Origin: Thelonectria olida
Lineage: Eukaryota > Ascomycota > Sordariomycetes > Hypocreales > Nectriaceae
Direction: 5' to 3'
Assembly (NCBI GenBank): GCA_020736575.1
Contig: JAGPYM010000012.1
Coordinates: 62,001-126,000 of the forward strand
Length of the DNA stretch: 64,000 nucleotides
Part shown: in pieces, positions 1 through 11,898 of the stretch
Layout of the letters: the number at the start of each line of letters is the position of its first letter
Position numbering within the stretch: the first letter of the stretch is position 1
Notes under the pieces: generated by a model
The model's database searches: none
Told to the model about the DNA's origin: nothing
What the model saw: only the letters and a program-made list of their open reading frames with translations
Made by a program: the position numbers and the translations under genes

Positions 1-2001
1 GCAAATGCCCCCGGATGCGTCTTGATGCCCTCTTGATGCCTGTCCCTAGGAGTAACGGTAACGGTAGGCAATGGGAACCATTAAGAATGGCCCTCCCCGG
101 CGTGGATGGAGAGAGGGATGGTCAAGTGCTTATGGCGCTGGTGTCGCTCTTCTTTGGTGGGCACGGGTCCAAGCGCCCTTTTCGGACGGGGTGTGTGAAG
201 GGGGAAGGGGGTGGCAATTAGAATAGGAGTTGGAATTTGTACAGTGCAAGGTACATGTGCAGTGATATCGAAGACAAGAGAGAAAGCAGACACAATGCAA
301 CAGACGAGGAGAGAACAGATGCGAGACGAGACAAGACAAGACAGAATCACGGAGAACAAAGCGACTGAGAAGCCGAGACTAGGCTCATCTCGTTTTGATT
401 CGATAGCACCGGTTCGTTGGTTTGATGGAGAAGGGTTCAGGGGTCAAGGCATTAATTAAGACAAATATGGCGTTGATTTTACTCCGTGGCAATGAATTGG
501 CCCGAAATCACCACGGCATTTCACCAGAAAACGAACAAAACGAACAAAGCCTCTGTCGGCTTTTGCATTCTGTAGTAAGCTCAACGGCTGTTAGTGGGCT
601 CTCTACATGATCCTCTCAAATGCAATGCAACGTCCCTCTGCAAGGCCCTCCCAGGATCCTCATGCAGGAGGTTGCAGATTTGCCGCGTCAGATGCTTGTT
701 CCAGTTCCTGTTTCGCAACTTCGCAACCAAACCAGAGAAGACCAAAGAATGGTCAGACTTGCCAAGCACGAGTGAGCAGTCGGGAGAAGGGAGGCCAACC
801 TCAGCAATATCCTGTTGAGGTCGGAGCTTCAAACCGGGGGATGGTCGGCATTGGAATGGACTCAACTCGAGACATTCTCGTCCAATGACAACATGTCTCA
901 TGACTTCAGTTCGCTTCGCGGCTGAGATATGTCACCACTCAAGTGACAGTCTGACTCGTGCCTATCAAACATTGACCCAGCTCCGCAACTCCAGTAAGGA
1001 TCCCACGTCTCTGCCCAACAGCTATCATCCATGGCTCCCCAACACCACCAACACGCAGCTCTCCAGCTTTGCCCGCTCACTGCACTGCATGCAGGCTCCA
1101 GGGGCTGTCCACCCGAGTGAGTGGGAACCCCCTTCACCCACTGATCCTCCCGCCGGCTCCCCTAGCGCAACTGATGGATTGGTGATTTGACAGGACAAAG
1201 AAATCATGGGCAGGGGACTTCCCCACTGCGAAAATGGGCACTGGCGGCATGGCCTTTTGATTTGTCGGGCGCTGGGCAAACATTAAACATGACCCTCAAG
1301 ACCCCTGGTTGCTCCATTTGATAGTCTACGTAGTATCCGAGGAGGCCGTGGAACAATTTGGATCATGACCCGATGGAATAAGCAGCTGATATCAGGCTCG
1401 ATGGATGAAGTAGTAATTAACTCTTCAAGACTGTCAACTACCTTACGTGCTAACCAATCATGTTCAGCTGCCTATTAAACACTCGCTTGCATTCCATCTC
1501 AAATGCTAGACTCAATCCGTTGCACCGTTTTCAACAACAACAGCCGCATTTCTCATCAAATCTCCTCCCACAGCCCAAAATACCCCGTTTTCATCTTAAC
1601 CCATGTCGAGAAAAGCAAACAAGCAAGTAAGCTGCCTCGCTCCCTTTAGTCCCTTTGTCCCGGCCACGCACGCTTTCATCTCGTCTAGCGGCAGGCATCG
1701 GTTTTCGTAGGGCTGGCTGGTGTCATCTGGTGAGCCACACTAGCTACGTCATAACAGCCACACTAGAAATACACCACCATGGAAACAAATCCTGGTCAAC
1801 GGCATGGAAAAGCTGCGAGGCAAGACGTCATGATTTCAAGATGGATGGTATTGATAGATAGAGGGGTTATATTACTTGCAGATGATCAGTTTTCCAATAT
1901 CAATATTTCCGCTTTACATGTTATGAACCCCTCCCTCGTCTACTCATCCATGACAAGCCCTAACCACCAACCAAACATCACCACTCCAACTCACAGACAC
2001 A
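1..2001. other. intergenic, no gene supported
   Basis: I see no convincing gene here. There are small direct repeats near the left edge (CTTGATGCC twice at about 22-41, GTAACG-type repeats at about 51-66) and a GACAAGACAAGAC-like purine repeat near 320-345. The last 100 bases before the next gene are C/A-rich, like a fungal 5' leader. A leader-like stretch around 1490-1600 is followed by an 8-codon open stretch and a GTAAGC donor at 1626, but no continuing exon could be found. Confidence 0.6.
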
Positions 2002-3030
2002 ATGGACGTCCTCCTCTCCCTCCCAATAGCCTCCTACCTCCTCGCCCCCTCCACCGCATCTTGGTCCACATCTCTCAACCTCCTCTTCTTCTACATGACA
2101 TGGACAACCCTCGTCCTCTCCCACTCGCCCCTCAAGATCCGCATCGGCGGCTCCTTGGCCATCCGTCTCGCCCTATGGCTCATACCGTCCTTGCTGACGT
2201 TGCTCTTCGATCTCGGTCTTCCCAGCCTCGCCGAGTCCATCAAGTTCGCCGGCCGGTCCGCGCTGCCTGAGCGAGATGCAGGACGACTCACCCGACAAGT
2301 TGGTCTTGCTGTGCTAAATCTCACTCTCATTACAGCCGTTGAAGGTGGCTCGAGTCTCGCTTTTGTATACATCTTCAAGGAGCCAGACTTCAAAACGAGC
2401 ACCGCGCTGCCGCTGCCATGGCAGATGGCAAAGCACATTCTCGTCTTGTTCACCGCGCGCGAGGTCTTCACCTATTACATCCACCGAAACATTCTCCACG
2501 GCAAGTCTCAACTCGCAAAACACCACGCTCGCTACGCCCACGCCCGTGCCGGCGTGCCGTGCAGCTTGCAGCTCTTCACCGACCACCCTCTCGCGCTTGT
2601 CCTGCACCGCTTCGTGCCCATCTATCTGCCGGCCCTGGTCTTGCGTCCTCATCTTCTCACCTACTTTCTCTTCGTCGGGCTGTGCACCAGTGAAGAAACG
2701 CTCGCCATGTCCGGCTACAGCATCGTCCCGGGCATCGTCATGGGCGGCATCGCGCGGCGGTGTGCGATCCACTACGCCGGAAAGGGGTCGTCCAACTACG
2801 GCGCTTGGGGGTTGCTTGACTGGGTGAACGGGACGAGTCGCGGAGGAGATGTGCTGGAGGATGTCAAGGCTGAGGCGGAGAAGCACCAGGTGAAGCAGAG
2901 GTCGGCGGAGAAGATGGACGAGGGGGTGGGGGTTATCCAGAGTGGGATTGATGCTTTGCGTAATGGGAATGGGAATGGATATGCCAATGGGACGAGGAAG
3001 AGTCAGAGATTGAGGAGTAAGAAGGCCTAA
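2002..3030 (+). CDS. sterol desaturase / fatty acid hydroxylase-like membrane protein
   Basis: Single-exon gene for 342 residues. Probable ER membrane di-iron oxygenase of the sterol desaturase/fatty acid hydroxylase superfamily. Several hydrophobic segments lie in the first 150 residues. A histidine region near residues 170-185 (IHRNILHGK, then KHHARYAH) and a DHPLA segment correspond to the central His motifs of the family. The C-terminal part has the usual NYGAWGLLDWVNGT segment. Odd point: the last canonical HxxHH motif before NYG is reduced to AIHYAGKGSSNYG, so iron binding may be altered and catalytic activity is uncertain. The tail has a GNGNGYANG run and ends in a Lys/Arg-rich stretch that could be a retention signal. 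It converges on IML2 with only 265 bases between the stops. Family call is fairly safe; substrate is unknown. Confidence 0.75.
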   Translation: MDVLLSLPIASYLLAPSTASWSTSLNLLFFYMTWTTLVLSHSPLKIRIGGSLAIRLALWLIPSLLTLLFDLGLPSLAESIKFAGRSALPERDAGRLTRQVGLAVLNLTLITAVEGGSSLAFVYIFKEPDFKTSTALPLPWQMAKHILVLFTAREVFTYYIHRNILHGKSQLAKHHARYAHARAGVPCSLQLFTDHPLALVLHRFVPIYLPALVLRPHLLTYFLFVGLCTSEETLAMSGYSIVPGIVMGGIARRCAIHYAGKGSSNYGAWGLLDWVNGTSRGGDVLEDVKAEAEKHQVKQRSAEKMDEGVGVIQSGIDALRNGNGNGYANGTRKSQRLRSKKA

Positions 3031-3295
3031 GCTGGTGAAAGAGAGAGAGAATTGTTCAAACGATTATGACTTGATGTTTGTGCTTTGGAAATAGTTTAGT
3101 AAAGATGCGATAAAAGTTTGGGTTCATCTTTCGATACCACCTCTCATAAGATGCTCTAGATCCCATTGCGATGTATCCTCCACTCTATTATGCAAGACAA
3201 GGCCATATTCCTGGCTCTTGAAGGCCATTCATCATCTTCATATATCATCCATGTACCCCAAGCAATCGCGGTGCACCTTGACTTACATGCATTAC

Positions 3296-5471
3296 CTAGT
3301 TGTAGTCCATCTTCTTTTTAAACCACGCCAAAGTCTCCAACCCGCTCTGCACGCGCATTCCAATCCTCGCATCCAGGCAATACGTCTCCCAGACCTTGCA
3401 AATGTCGAGCTGCTTTTGGCACTCGTCAAACTTGGCCCGTCGATACGCAGCGATTTCCTCGACGGTGCCTTCGGGAGGGCTGCAGCACTCGACCCAAGCA
3501 ATCGAGGCAACTTCATAGTTGGCCGCAGGGAGGGCGTAGTCGTCTTTGGTAGGCCCCTTAAAAGCGTTACTGTATATCATGTTAGCGGACAGTGCTGTAT
3601 GTGCTGCTAATATGGACTCACCGGTCCTGCTTCAGGAGGTGTTCATCCAACAAAGCTCTCGCCTCATCCATCTTGCCCAGCCTCTTAAGCAGCGTAGCCT
3701 GCAGCAATGCCCACACGCCCATCTCATCCACCTCCTTCTTGATATCATTCACCACCTCTTCCTTGGTCGTGCACCGCTCCCACTTGAGATTCCCCAGCGC
3801 TCTCTCCAGCTCGACCGGTCCCATGCGCTTCGGCCCGTTCCACAAATACGACATCTCAATGGCTGGGCTGACCCCAATAGCATCGGCCATATCGATACCA
3901 GCAGCCTTGGCTCGCTCCTCCCACTTCTGGATCTTGCGGTGCAAGAATGTCTCGAGAGGCATCTGGCGGGCCATAAACTTCTTCTTGCCGACAACAGTAG
4001 GCGCCTTCTTGAAAAACTCGTCCACCTTGGCCTTCTGTCTCCGCGCCTCGCCTTCGTCGCCGCTTTGCACAGCATCGCGGTATAGCTCCAGTGAGGCAGA
4101 TCCAGCCATGTAGTAGTAGAGCGCCGGACTCCAGTCGTTGACCTCCAAGCACTTCAAGAAGGCATCCCGCATACCGTCCCAGTTCTGGACAAACATGTAG
4201 CTGATGGATAGCTCAAAGTTGTTCGCAGCAGCCACCTGCTTCATCTTGGGTTCCTTGCCGGTGGTAAGAATCTCGATGGCCTTTGGGAGCTCGTTCTCGT
4301 TTGAATGCTGCCTTGCCTCTTCCACGCGCCAGAGTCTCGAGTCAGGGTACCGCGTTCGCATGGAAGCCAAGAGTTGGTCGCACTTTTGGCGAGGAGGTCC
4401 AACTACCGCGGCATGTTCATCAAAGTCCTTTTCGTCGGGAAGAATGTCGACAACGCCCAAAAGACCATTGTAGTAGGCCAGAAGAACCATGCCAGCAATG
4501 GCACCGTTGACGTTGTTGTACTGAGTTGAGCGCCAAAGCATGCGCACGCCTCGCTCGCGATCTCCGCGGAACCCAACAACGGAGAGAATACGGGTGAATG
4601 AGGGAGGAACCAGAGTCAGCATGAGGAGGAGAATGCCAAAACACATGTTGGCGCCAGAGTGAACAAAGACATCGAGCGGGTTGTCGAGCTTGACGTTGTC
4701 TGGGGTAATCGACTTTGACTTGGCTTGGAGGAGAGGAGCTGGACGTTCCTCGGGGAGTTTCTCGTCACTGCTGGCTGTGTCCGGGGTGCTGAGGGCGGTT
4801 GAGGAATCTGTTGGGTTAACGGGCGTTTGCAGTCCCGATGCATTAACAGACTCGGGCTTGCTGCTTGAAGCATCGTCGTTCCTGAGTTCGCTTTCGGCGT
4901 TTTCCGTCATCTCCCTCAGTTCTTCGTGGCTCATTTGTGCCAATGCCTTCTCCTCTGCCGCAATGATGGCGTCGAGGGTGAGAAAGGCCTTTCTCAGCTT
5001 GTAAAAACTCCTCATGGCCTCGATCAGACTCTCGTGAAGAACACCGACGACGGCGCCCATGAGCTGTGTCTCGGCACGCACAAGCTCGTACTCGGTTCCA
5101 GGCGGATACAGCTTACTCCCCGCACGAACCTTGCCATGCTTCTGAGCTTTCTTATAGTCGTTCCAGGCCTTGGCCTCGCACTGGTCGAGCTTTGCCGTCG
5201 TCTCCGTCATGACCTCTTTCTCAAAACCCAAGACGGAGCGCATAAAAATTGTGACGGCCAGGCCGAGTTGGTGAAAGGATGAGTCGCCGGTTTGCAGTCC
5301 TTCGATTGCGCCGTCAATGTCGTCATTCATGATGAGGGCGGCAGACTCCATGGCGTCGTCAATATCTTCCATTTCCTTTGCGATATTATCGCGAGACGAG
5401 TCGCTGTCGCTTGCGTTGGCATCGTCGGTCTTTGCGGCGGGACCGCGCAACCAGCCAGCCAGACGGCTCAT
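3296..5471 (-). CDS. IML2: IML2-like mitochondrial outer membrane / inclusion-body clearance protein
   Basis: CDS complement(join(3296..3569,3622..5471)), 707 residues. Iml2 family proteins (IML2/TTC39, TPR-type repeats) act in clearing protein inclusions linked to lipid droplets and are also found at the mitochondrial outer membrane. The protein opens MSRLAGWLRGPAA, then an acidic region, a conserved EDIDDAMESAALIMNDDIDGA segment near residue 35, a Ser/Thr/Pro-rich linker near residues 210-260 and a long alpha-helical TPR-like C-terminal half. The single intron has donor GTGAGT (3621-3616) and acceptor CAG (3572-3570), joining CG to T as Arg. The ATG at 5471 is preferred; the frame stays open for 57 more codons upstream, but that part is Ser/Pro-rich, pyrimidine-rich leader sequence. 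Divergent from SEM1 across 1.35 kb. Confidence 0.88.
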
Positions 5472-6822
5472 GGTGGTGAAGGTGATGGAAGGGGGTAGGG
5501 AGAGCGAGGGAGGGCGAGAGAAAACGAGGAGGGTAAGGGAAAGAGAAGGATGCGAAGGTTGGCTGGTTGGTTGCAGTGGCTTGCCTCTCCCCCAGCAGTC
5601 TAATCTATCAGGTGAATACCCAAACCACAAGAAACAACTCAACGTCTTTCAGGAGTAGATATATCCAACATCAATGACGGTGAGATTGAAGACGCAACTC
5701 AGCCCCAACGCTGACGTCCTTGGGGCTGGAATAGGAATGCGGGAGGAACGAGGCTTAACGCCGTAACAGGGACCGTTTCGGGCGTCGGAGCGATGATGAC
5801 CCCGCTAATGCCGTTGAGTTGACGGGCCGTTCAACTCCAAGGTAGCTATGCAAAGAGGTAGGCTCTTTGAATAAAGGGATGCAGTGACAAACGAGAACCA
5901 AACAAATACAAAAAGAAGAAATCCCTCCTGTGAGCGCATTTCTAAAAAGAACAGTTTCCAGTCCCATAAAGAGCCTCCACAACCAACTATCCGGCCTGGA
6001 GATCCGGCACCTCGGGGCCGTGAGACGCTATGTCATAGGTCGCCGTAAAGTCCGCCAGTCATGTCCCACCTGCATGATGCTGACCTGGAGGGGCGGAGGG
6101 GCGGTTGGTCTTCCATCGTACAGTCGTATTCTGTGCTCTTGGTCGGCAGGCATTTTGCTCTCCTTCCGAGCAGAACCCCAACAAGGCGGAGACAACGATA
6201 TCGAAAGCCGTCATGACATCAGACTTGCAGAGATCGTGGCAGTGAGAGAGAGAAAAATTGAATCGGGTTGGATTGGTTTAAATCGTTTCTTGGGCAACTG
6301 CTCCCGTAGCTGAGGTGACTGCTAACAATGCAGCATTATCGCGAGTGGTGAACATGGAGGCAGACTTCGTATGTTGGGTTCAAGCTCAATGCCATCTTCA
6401 GACTTTCTAAGGTCCTTCACGATAGCACCACTTTGACACTAAAATACCTATCACAAACAGATAAACTCGAAACAATCTCTCTTTTTCAAAGCTTTCTCCC
6501 ACAAATATCAATTCCCAATACCTCACGATTCCCCTGCGCTGACAGACCCTTCCATCGCCTTCCACACCTCCCCCGCCAACCGCCCTACCCTACAACATCC
6601 ACCGTGTCCCAAAACGGCCCATCACTTCTTCCGCCCCGATCCTCCGCCACGCCCCAGCCCACCCGCCCGCCTCGTCACGCAAGGCTCCGATCCAACGAGC
6701 AACCGCAACATCAACAAACCATCCAGCTTTCCACCTTGACCAATTCCCACCCGTCACGGACACACCCACCCAACACCCGTCGAATCTTCGCATACGCCAG
6801 CTACTCGCGCACATCAGCAACT
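5472..6822. promoter_or_regulatory. shared divergent promoter region of IML2 and SEM1
   Basis: No gene is supported in this stretch. The minus strand just before the IML2 ATG (5472-5580) is pyrimidine-rich, and the plus strand before SEM1 (6480-6800) is C/A-rich, both typical of fungal leaders. Individual factor sites cannot be assigned from sequence alone. Confidence 0.6.
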
Positions 6823-7300
6823 ATGGCCTCAGACACCAAGCCCGCCGAGGACAAGCCCGTCGAGCAGAAGCCCGAGCAGAAGCCCGCCGCTCTCGGCGAA
6901 GACGACGAGTTTGAAGACTTCCCCGTCGACGGTACGAACCTCCCCCCATCTTCACCAGCTCATCTTTACCCTCCAACCAGCCAAGCTCGCCCTCTATTCC
7001 ATCGAGCTAACAAATCCCCACCAGACTGGCCAGAGGACCAAACCGAAGCCGCCCAGGGCAGCCACGAGACGAAGCACCTGTGGGAGGAAAGCTGGGACGA
7101 CGACGACACGACGGATGATTTCTCCGCGCAGCTCAAGTGCGTTCCCCTTCTAGCGCCCCCTCCACACGATTCCTTCCTAATTCGCCGAAACGAACCCTGA
7201 TGGTCTTTCGATTGCCATTGCAAGGATGCCTCATCAAGAACGCAAGCTAACAGGTACCAGGGAGGAGCTCAAGAAGGTCGAGGCGTCGAAACGGAGATGA
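6823..7300 (+). CDS. SEM1: 26S proteasome regulatory subunit SEM1/DSS1
   Basis: CDS join(6823..6931,7025..7136,7261..7300), 86 residues. Sem1/Dss1 is a very acidic, mostly disordered subunit of the 19S lid that also serves in TREX-2 and recombination complexes. The first exon has KP/EQ repeats and then EDDEFEDFPVD; splicing gives the family core FEDFPVDDWPE. The second acidic-aromatic core, HLWEESWDDDDTTDDFS, lies in exon 2, and the Lys-rich terminal helix EELKKVEASKRR is in exon 3. Both cores are the ubiquitin/partner-binding elements of this family. Introns: 6932-7024 (GTACGA...CCAG) and 7137-7260 (GTGCGT...CCAG). For the last acceptor, only the AG at 7259-7260 restores the family C-terminus. 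Converges on pgk1. Confidence 0.93.
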
Positions 7301-7640
7301 ACAATAACGGCCAACAAAGAGAACAAGACGCGGGACTGGGCATAGACCATTGACGACATAGAATAGGATGGGCCCGTTATTAATGAATGATTAGCAAAAC
7401 GGTTTGGAGCCGGGCCTGCATTGATGCCCCCATTTGTGAAGTTACTACGTATGATACCGAGTCACCATGGCGAAGCGAAAGGGAACTGTGTTTTGTTTGA
7501 CTTTTACATGCGTCGGATTCTATTTGGTGCTAAATATGTACCGGTCACAGACTAGCCCTCCCAAACCGACCTTTTACGATTTTAATAAACATCCCGTCAT
7601 CAAACGGTTCTCATATCGCGTAGGTATTCATAAACAACAT
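7301..7640. other. convergent 3' intergenic region SEM1/pgk1
   Basis: 340 bases that hold the 3' ends of two convergent genes. No coding signal beyond antisense shadows was found. AT-rich segments at about 7375-7400 and 7575-7600 could carry polyadenylation signals. Confidence 0.6.
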
Positions 7641-9111
7641 TTACTTACTCGACAGGGCAACAACACCGGGAAGCTCCTTGCCCTCGAGGAGCTCCAGCGA
7701 GGCACCACCACCGGTCGAGACGTGGCTGATCTGGTCCTCGGCCTTGTACTTCTTGGCAACGGTAGCAGTGTCACCACCGCCAATGATGACCGTCTTGCCC
7801 TCCTGGCAGCCCTTGACGGCAGCGTCGAGCGTGGCCTTGGTGCCCTTGGCGAAGGCGTCGAACTCGAAGACACCAGCAGGGCCGTTCCAGAGGATGGTCT
7901 TGGCCTCATCGATGGCCTTGACGTAGAGCTCGATACTCTTCTCACCACAGTCCAGACCCATCCAGCCGTCGGGAATACCCTGCTCGTCAGTGGCGTAGCC
8001 AGTCTCGGCATCAGGAGCGAACTTGTCGGCAGTGATGTAGTCAACGGGGAGGACAATCTCGACGTTCTTGCTCTTGGCCTTCTCCACGAGCTCACCAACA
8101 ATCTTGGAGCCGGCCTCGTCGAAGAGGGAGTTACCAATGGAGACGTTCTCGAGCGTCTTCTTGAAGGTAAAGGCCATGCCACCGCAGATGATGAGGGTGT
8201 TGACCTTGTCGAGCAGGTTGTCGATGAGCTGGATCTTGTCCGAGACCTTGGCACCACCGAGGATGGCGAGGAAGGGTCGCTCAGGGGACTCGATGGCCTT
8301 GGCGAAGTAGTCGAGCTCCTTCTTCATGAGGAAACCAGCGGCCTTCTGGGGGAGATCGACACCGACCATGGAGGAGTGGGCACGGTGGGCAGTGCCGAAA
8401 GCATCGTCTGAGCCATGTCGTTAGAATCGTGTCATATATGGACTCAAGGGAAAGGGGCACATACTGATGTAGACGTCACCGAGGGCAGTCAGGCCCTTGC
8501 GGAAGGCCTCAACGTCGGCCTTGTCAGCCTTGGTCTTCTTGCCCTCCTTGTCCTTGGAGCTACCCTCCTCCTCAATGTGGAAGCGGAGGTTCTCAAGGAG
8601 AATGACGGAACCGGGCTCGGCGTTGTTGACAATCTCCTCGACCTCGGGGCCGACGCTGTCAGGGGCAAAGGTGACGCTCTTGCCGAGGAGCTTCTCGAGC
8701 TCGCCAACAACGGGCTTGAGGGAGTACTTGGAGTTGACAGCACCATTGGGGCGGCCGAGGTGGGACATGAGGATGACCGACTTGGCGCCGTTGTCAAGAG
8801 CATGCTTGATGGTGGGGAGGGCACCGACGATGCGCTGGTTGTTGGTGACGTTGAAGTCGGCGTCGAGGGGGACGTTGAAGTCGACCTGGGGAGGTTATGT
8901 TAGCTGAGGGGAGGCGGCGGAGGGATCTTGGTGCAGAATTGAGATGAACGCCTCATGATATGATGCTCGATGGTATCATGCTCAGCGCTCCAGCGAGGGG
9001 AAGCACAACGGAGGATGGCGGGGCAACGGCGCGCGCAGAACTTACTCGGATGAGGACCCTCTTGTCCTTGACGTCGACGTCAGTGATGGAGAGCTTGTTG
9101 GAGAGCGACAT
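7641..9111 (-). CDS. pgk1: 3-phosphoglycerate kinase
   Basis: CDS complement(join(7641..8407,8465..8885,9046..9111)), 417 residues, the normal length for fungal PGK. It catalyses 1,3-bisphosphoglycerate + ADP to 3-phosphoglycerate + ATP in cytosolic glycolysis and gluconeogenesis. Exon 1 encodes [22 protein letters not shown]; exon 2 continues VDFNVPL, has SHLGRP (substrate binding) and LLENLRFH; exon 3 begins [13 protein letters not shown] and carries [11 protein letters not shown], the nucleotide-site WNGPAGVFE and the terminal GGGDTA...[16 protein letters not shown] motif. Introns have clean signals (GTAAGT...CAG; GTATGT...CAG). Codon use is strongly biased to C-ending codons, as expected for a highly expressed gene. 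The leader is a long pyrimidine tract. Confidence 0.98.
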
Positions 9112-9300
9112 GTTGGCGGTTGGTGAAGAATTGATGGTGGATGAATCGGAACGAGAAGGAAACGGTCTTGAAGGAGAAGAAAAGGAAGAAAAAAGTCGTG
9201 GTCTGATGGAGGGGGAGCGAGGAAAGAAGAAGACGCCCGAGGACGAGCTGGTGGTGGTGGTGGAAGATAATAGGTCGACGTCAAGGTGGGGGAGGGGAAG
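9112..9300 (-). promoter_or_regulatory. pyrimidine-rich pgk1 leader / core promoter
   Basis: On the gene strand this stretch is almost continuous C/T with short runs of A. Such CT-rich blocks just before the ATG are characteristic of highly expressed glycolytic genes in filamentous fungi and mark transcription start choice. No clear TATA box was seen. Confidence 0.6.
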
Positions 9301-10665
9301 CATTGGCAGGACATGACGCCGGTCGTAGCGGGGTTGTTGCTGTCCCAATTGCTTCACCACCACCACGTCCACCACCAACACACGGCCACACAGTCCACCA
9401 CACTGGATCATCACCGCCGCCAATACGCCGAGCACGGGGGTTCGACGCCGCCGCAACCATGTCCCTGTTGTTGACCGCCGCTCTCGTTTCATGCGCGCCG
9501 ATGCTGTCTGTTATCGCTTCCAGGGCGTCATGTACCGTGATACGAAGCCAGATGTGGTGTGTGCAGTGGTGTGGTCGCCATGGTGCGGTGAGGTCCCCAT
9601 CTTACACCTTGATGAGGGTGGGTATTCGAGGCGTCCATATCTCAGCCCAGGGAGCTTCGGTGGGGTTTGCCTTGCTAATTACCAGCTGTTTTCCAGCCTG
9701 CCAGATAATTACGCTGCTCGGTCTAATAATTGTCATTCCCATTATCACTCATTTATTAGACCACTCCCAACAAAATCTCGGCCCTACTCGCGAGGACCGG
9801 AATAATTACTACAAAAATCACTCAAAATCTCGTTACTGCTTCCTACCAGAAATCCTCATACTTGGCGTGTGCGTACACTCCTTCGCTCTCAAGCAATTCT
9901 CGGCCATATGCCGTCATGTCCCATCCCGAATCCCTCCGGCTCGCGGCGACGATGCGGTAATAGAAACCCCGGGCATGCATGTGCGGACGCGGAATGCGGG
10001 AACACGGATGTCGCCGTCCAACTTTCCCCGGTTTTTGTTCACCGTTATAACGACGTCTCCCTTAACCATGGCTCACTGCCCGACTGATCATGAAAGAGAC
10101 GCAGCGATTGGCCCGGCCTACGAAGCTAGGAAGACCAAACAATCTCATCGCGGGCCGAGGGAACGGAACCACATCAGCCTTCTTCCCTAGCCTGATCCTA
10201 TAACCAGACAACTGCGCTTCACGTCACTGTGGCCCGCCAAGGATAATGCTTAAATCGTGTTGCATTAAGCTGTCCTACTACATGCAGACGGTGAATCCTT
10301 CCTTCACTCTATCTTTTCGTAGATGCAATCCATGTACTTGGCCAAATACATAGACGACCAATCCCTAAACCAGCCTCCAGCCGTTTACCTTTAGGGTTTC
10401 CGAAACGCCGTGACCAACGAACCCATGAAGAACCAAGAAAACTGCCGGCAGGCCCGGATCCCTTGCCGACGCCGAAGGAAAGCAAGTATCCCCTCTATGG
10501 GGTAGATCACTGGAAAAAGCAACGCGAGCCAACCCAGAATGAACCTCAACAATCTAATAGATGGCCATTATGCCTAAACCTTCGTGCGGCTCATGACGAA
10601 AAAGGCCCTTTTCACACAAGATATATTCGTGATATTGTTCGTCGATATGATGTCGAGTTGACCGT
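9301..10665. other. intergenic between pgk1 and the Mpv17-family gene
   Basis: I see no supported gene. The plus strand can be read open from 9303 to 10190 but the product has no recognisable family, biased codons or splice context, and it lies over the pgk1 upstream region. Between 9673 and 9810 there are four TAATTA-containing sites, reported as a finding. Confidence 0.55.
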
Positions 10666-11898
10666 CTACTCATCGTCCGAAGCATTGGTCAGGGACAGGT
10701 ATGCTGTCCAGGCAATACCAATCGTCGACACGAAAGGCTATTACATGTCAGTCTTTGATATGCAAATAATGTCAACAAACTTACAAGCTGGTACTGAACA
10801 GGCATCAGACGAAAGTTGACAACCTGAACGGCAGGCCAAACAAGATAGTTGGCCTTGAGAGTAGGAATGTACATGTCCCTAAGCTTGTGGGCAACAGCAC
10901 GGCGACCGCCACCCTCAGCAACGGTCATGACTGTGAAGAAGACGGCGACACCGAATGGCGCAAAGACGAGCTGGTCAAAGGCCACACGCTTCATAGCTGG
11001 ACCGAAAGCGCTTGTCTTGGTGATGGGGAACGCACGCTCCAGGAAGCGGAACCACTTGAATTGGACAGGGGCCATGCAGAAACCATATGCCATGAATCGA
11101 GTCAAGCGCTCAAAGTCGAACGGAGGAGGGAGAGCTTTGGAGTCGGGGATGAGGCCGCCTCGGCGATCGACTTCGCTAATCGAGATGGAGATGCCGTCAT
11201 CCTTCTCGCTGCCGAGCTTGCGAACCGATCGATGTCGAATGGCAGTGATGGATTGGGCGACGGTGTCGGCGATACCACCAAGGATGGCGTTGGTGACCAT
11301 CATGGTCATGACTATCGACATTTCATGTCAGCAATAGAAGGCGATGGCGCGAGGTTCAATCAGATCGTTCGAGGAACAAAGTTGAGATGATGACTAGGGA
11401 GGGAGTGGTAAAACGTACGCGGTCGCTCGTCATAGTAGGAGTTGAACCTGGCTGTTAGGCGGGCAGCGAGGGCCATCTCGATGATGAAGATGATAGTATG
11501 GAGCAGAGGCTGCGCAAATCAGGTATTGTCAGTACCGGGTCGTAATGATGTCGATTGAGCCATCGACGAAGTTATCGCAATGTTCGGTAGGGTCGGTATG
11601 GTTGGTGAAGGGCGCGGAAGGAGTTGAGGCAGGAATTGGAATTGAGATGGGGCTGTTGACGGAGGAAGATGGTGGACAAAAGGCCAAAGAGACTAGAAGG
11701 AAAGTGTGACAGATCTTCACGGCAGTAGCAGGGTTTTTTGGAGAAGCGCAGTTGGAGGTGGTGTCGATAGCGGCTGCCAACCAATTTACCCCCAAGCGAT
11801 AGAAGAACCAACAAAAGAGATGGACATACAATTCGGCCATAGATGTATTTGGAGTTGATGGAGCGAATGAATCGCTTCTGGGTCTGTTGCCAAGCCAT
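10666..11898 (-). CDS. Mpv17/PMP22 family membrane protein
   Basis: CDS complement(join(10666..10737,10785..11311,11419..11509,11830..11898)), 252 residues. Mpv17/PMP22 proteins are four-helix channels or scaffolds of the mitochondrial inner membrane or peroxisome. The family elements appear in order: FNSYYDERP before the first helix, VTNAILGGIADTVAQS, DFERLTRFMAYGFCMAPVQFKWF, FDQLVFAPFGVAVFF, the signature YLVWPAVQVVNFRLMPVQYQL, and PFVSTIGIAWTAYLSLTNA at the C-terminus. The last exon is needed for this end and joins in phase (CTT|CCT). Exon 1 (MAWQQTQKRFIRSINSKY) is separated by a long 320-base intron; its phase and donor GTATGT fit, but this is the least certain part. A 50-residue insert with GSEKDD and RRGG lies in the first loop. 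Confidence 0.88.

Noticed and set aside
1602..1730. Small first exon (MSRKANKQ then GTAAGC) after a leader-like stretch
   Set aside because: No following exon gives a conserved or long enough product.
7467..8411. 314-codon plus-strand open frame over pgk1
   Set aside because: It is the antisense of pgk1, whose strong third-position C bias keeps the opposite strand open.
9303..10190. 295-codon plus-strand open frame upstream of pgk1
   Set aside because: No recognisable domain, low-complexity His/Pro start, overlaps promoter and leader sequence.
10463..10819. 118-codon plus-strand frame
   Set aside because: Overlaps the last exons of the Mpv17-family gene on the other strand, which are strongly supported.
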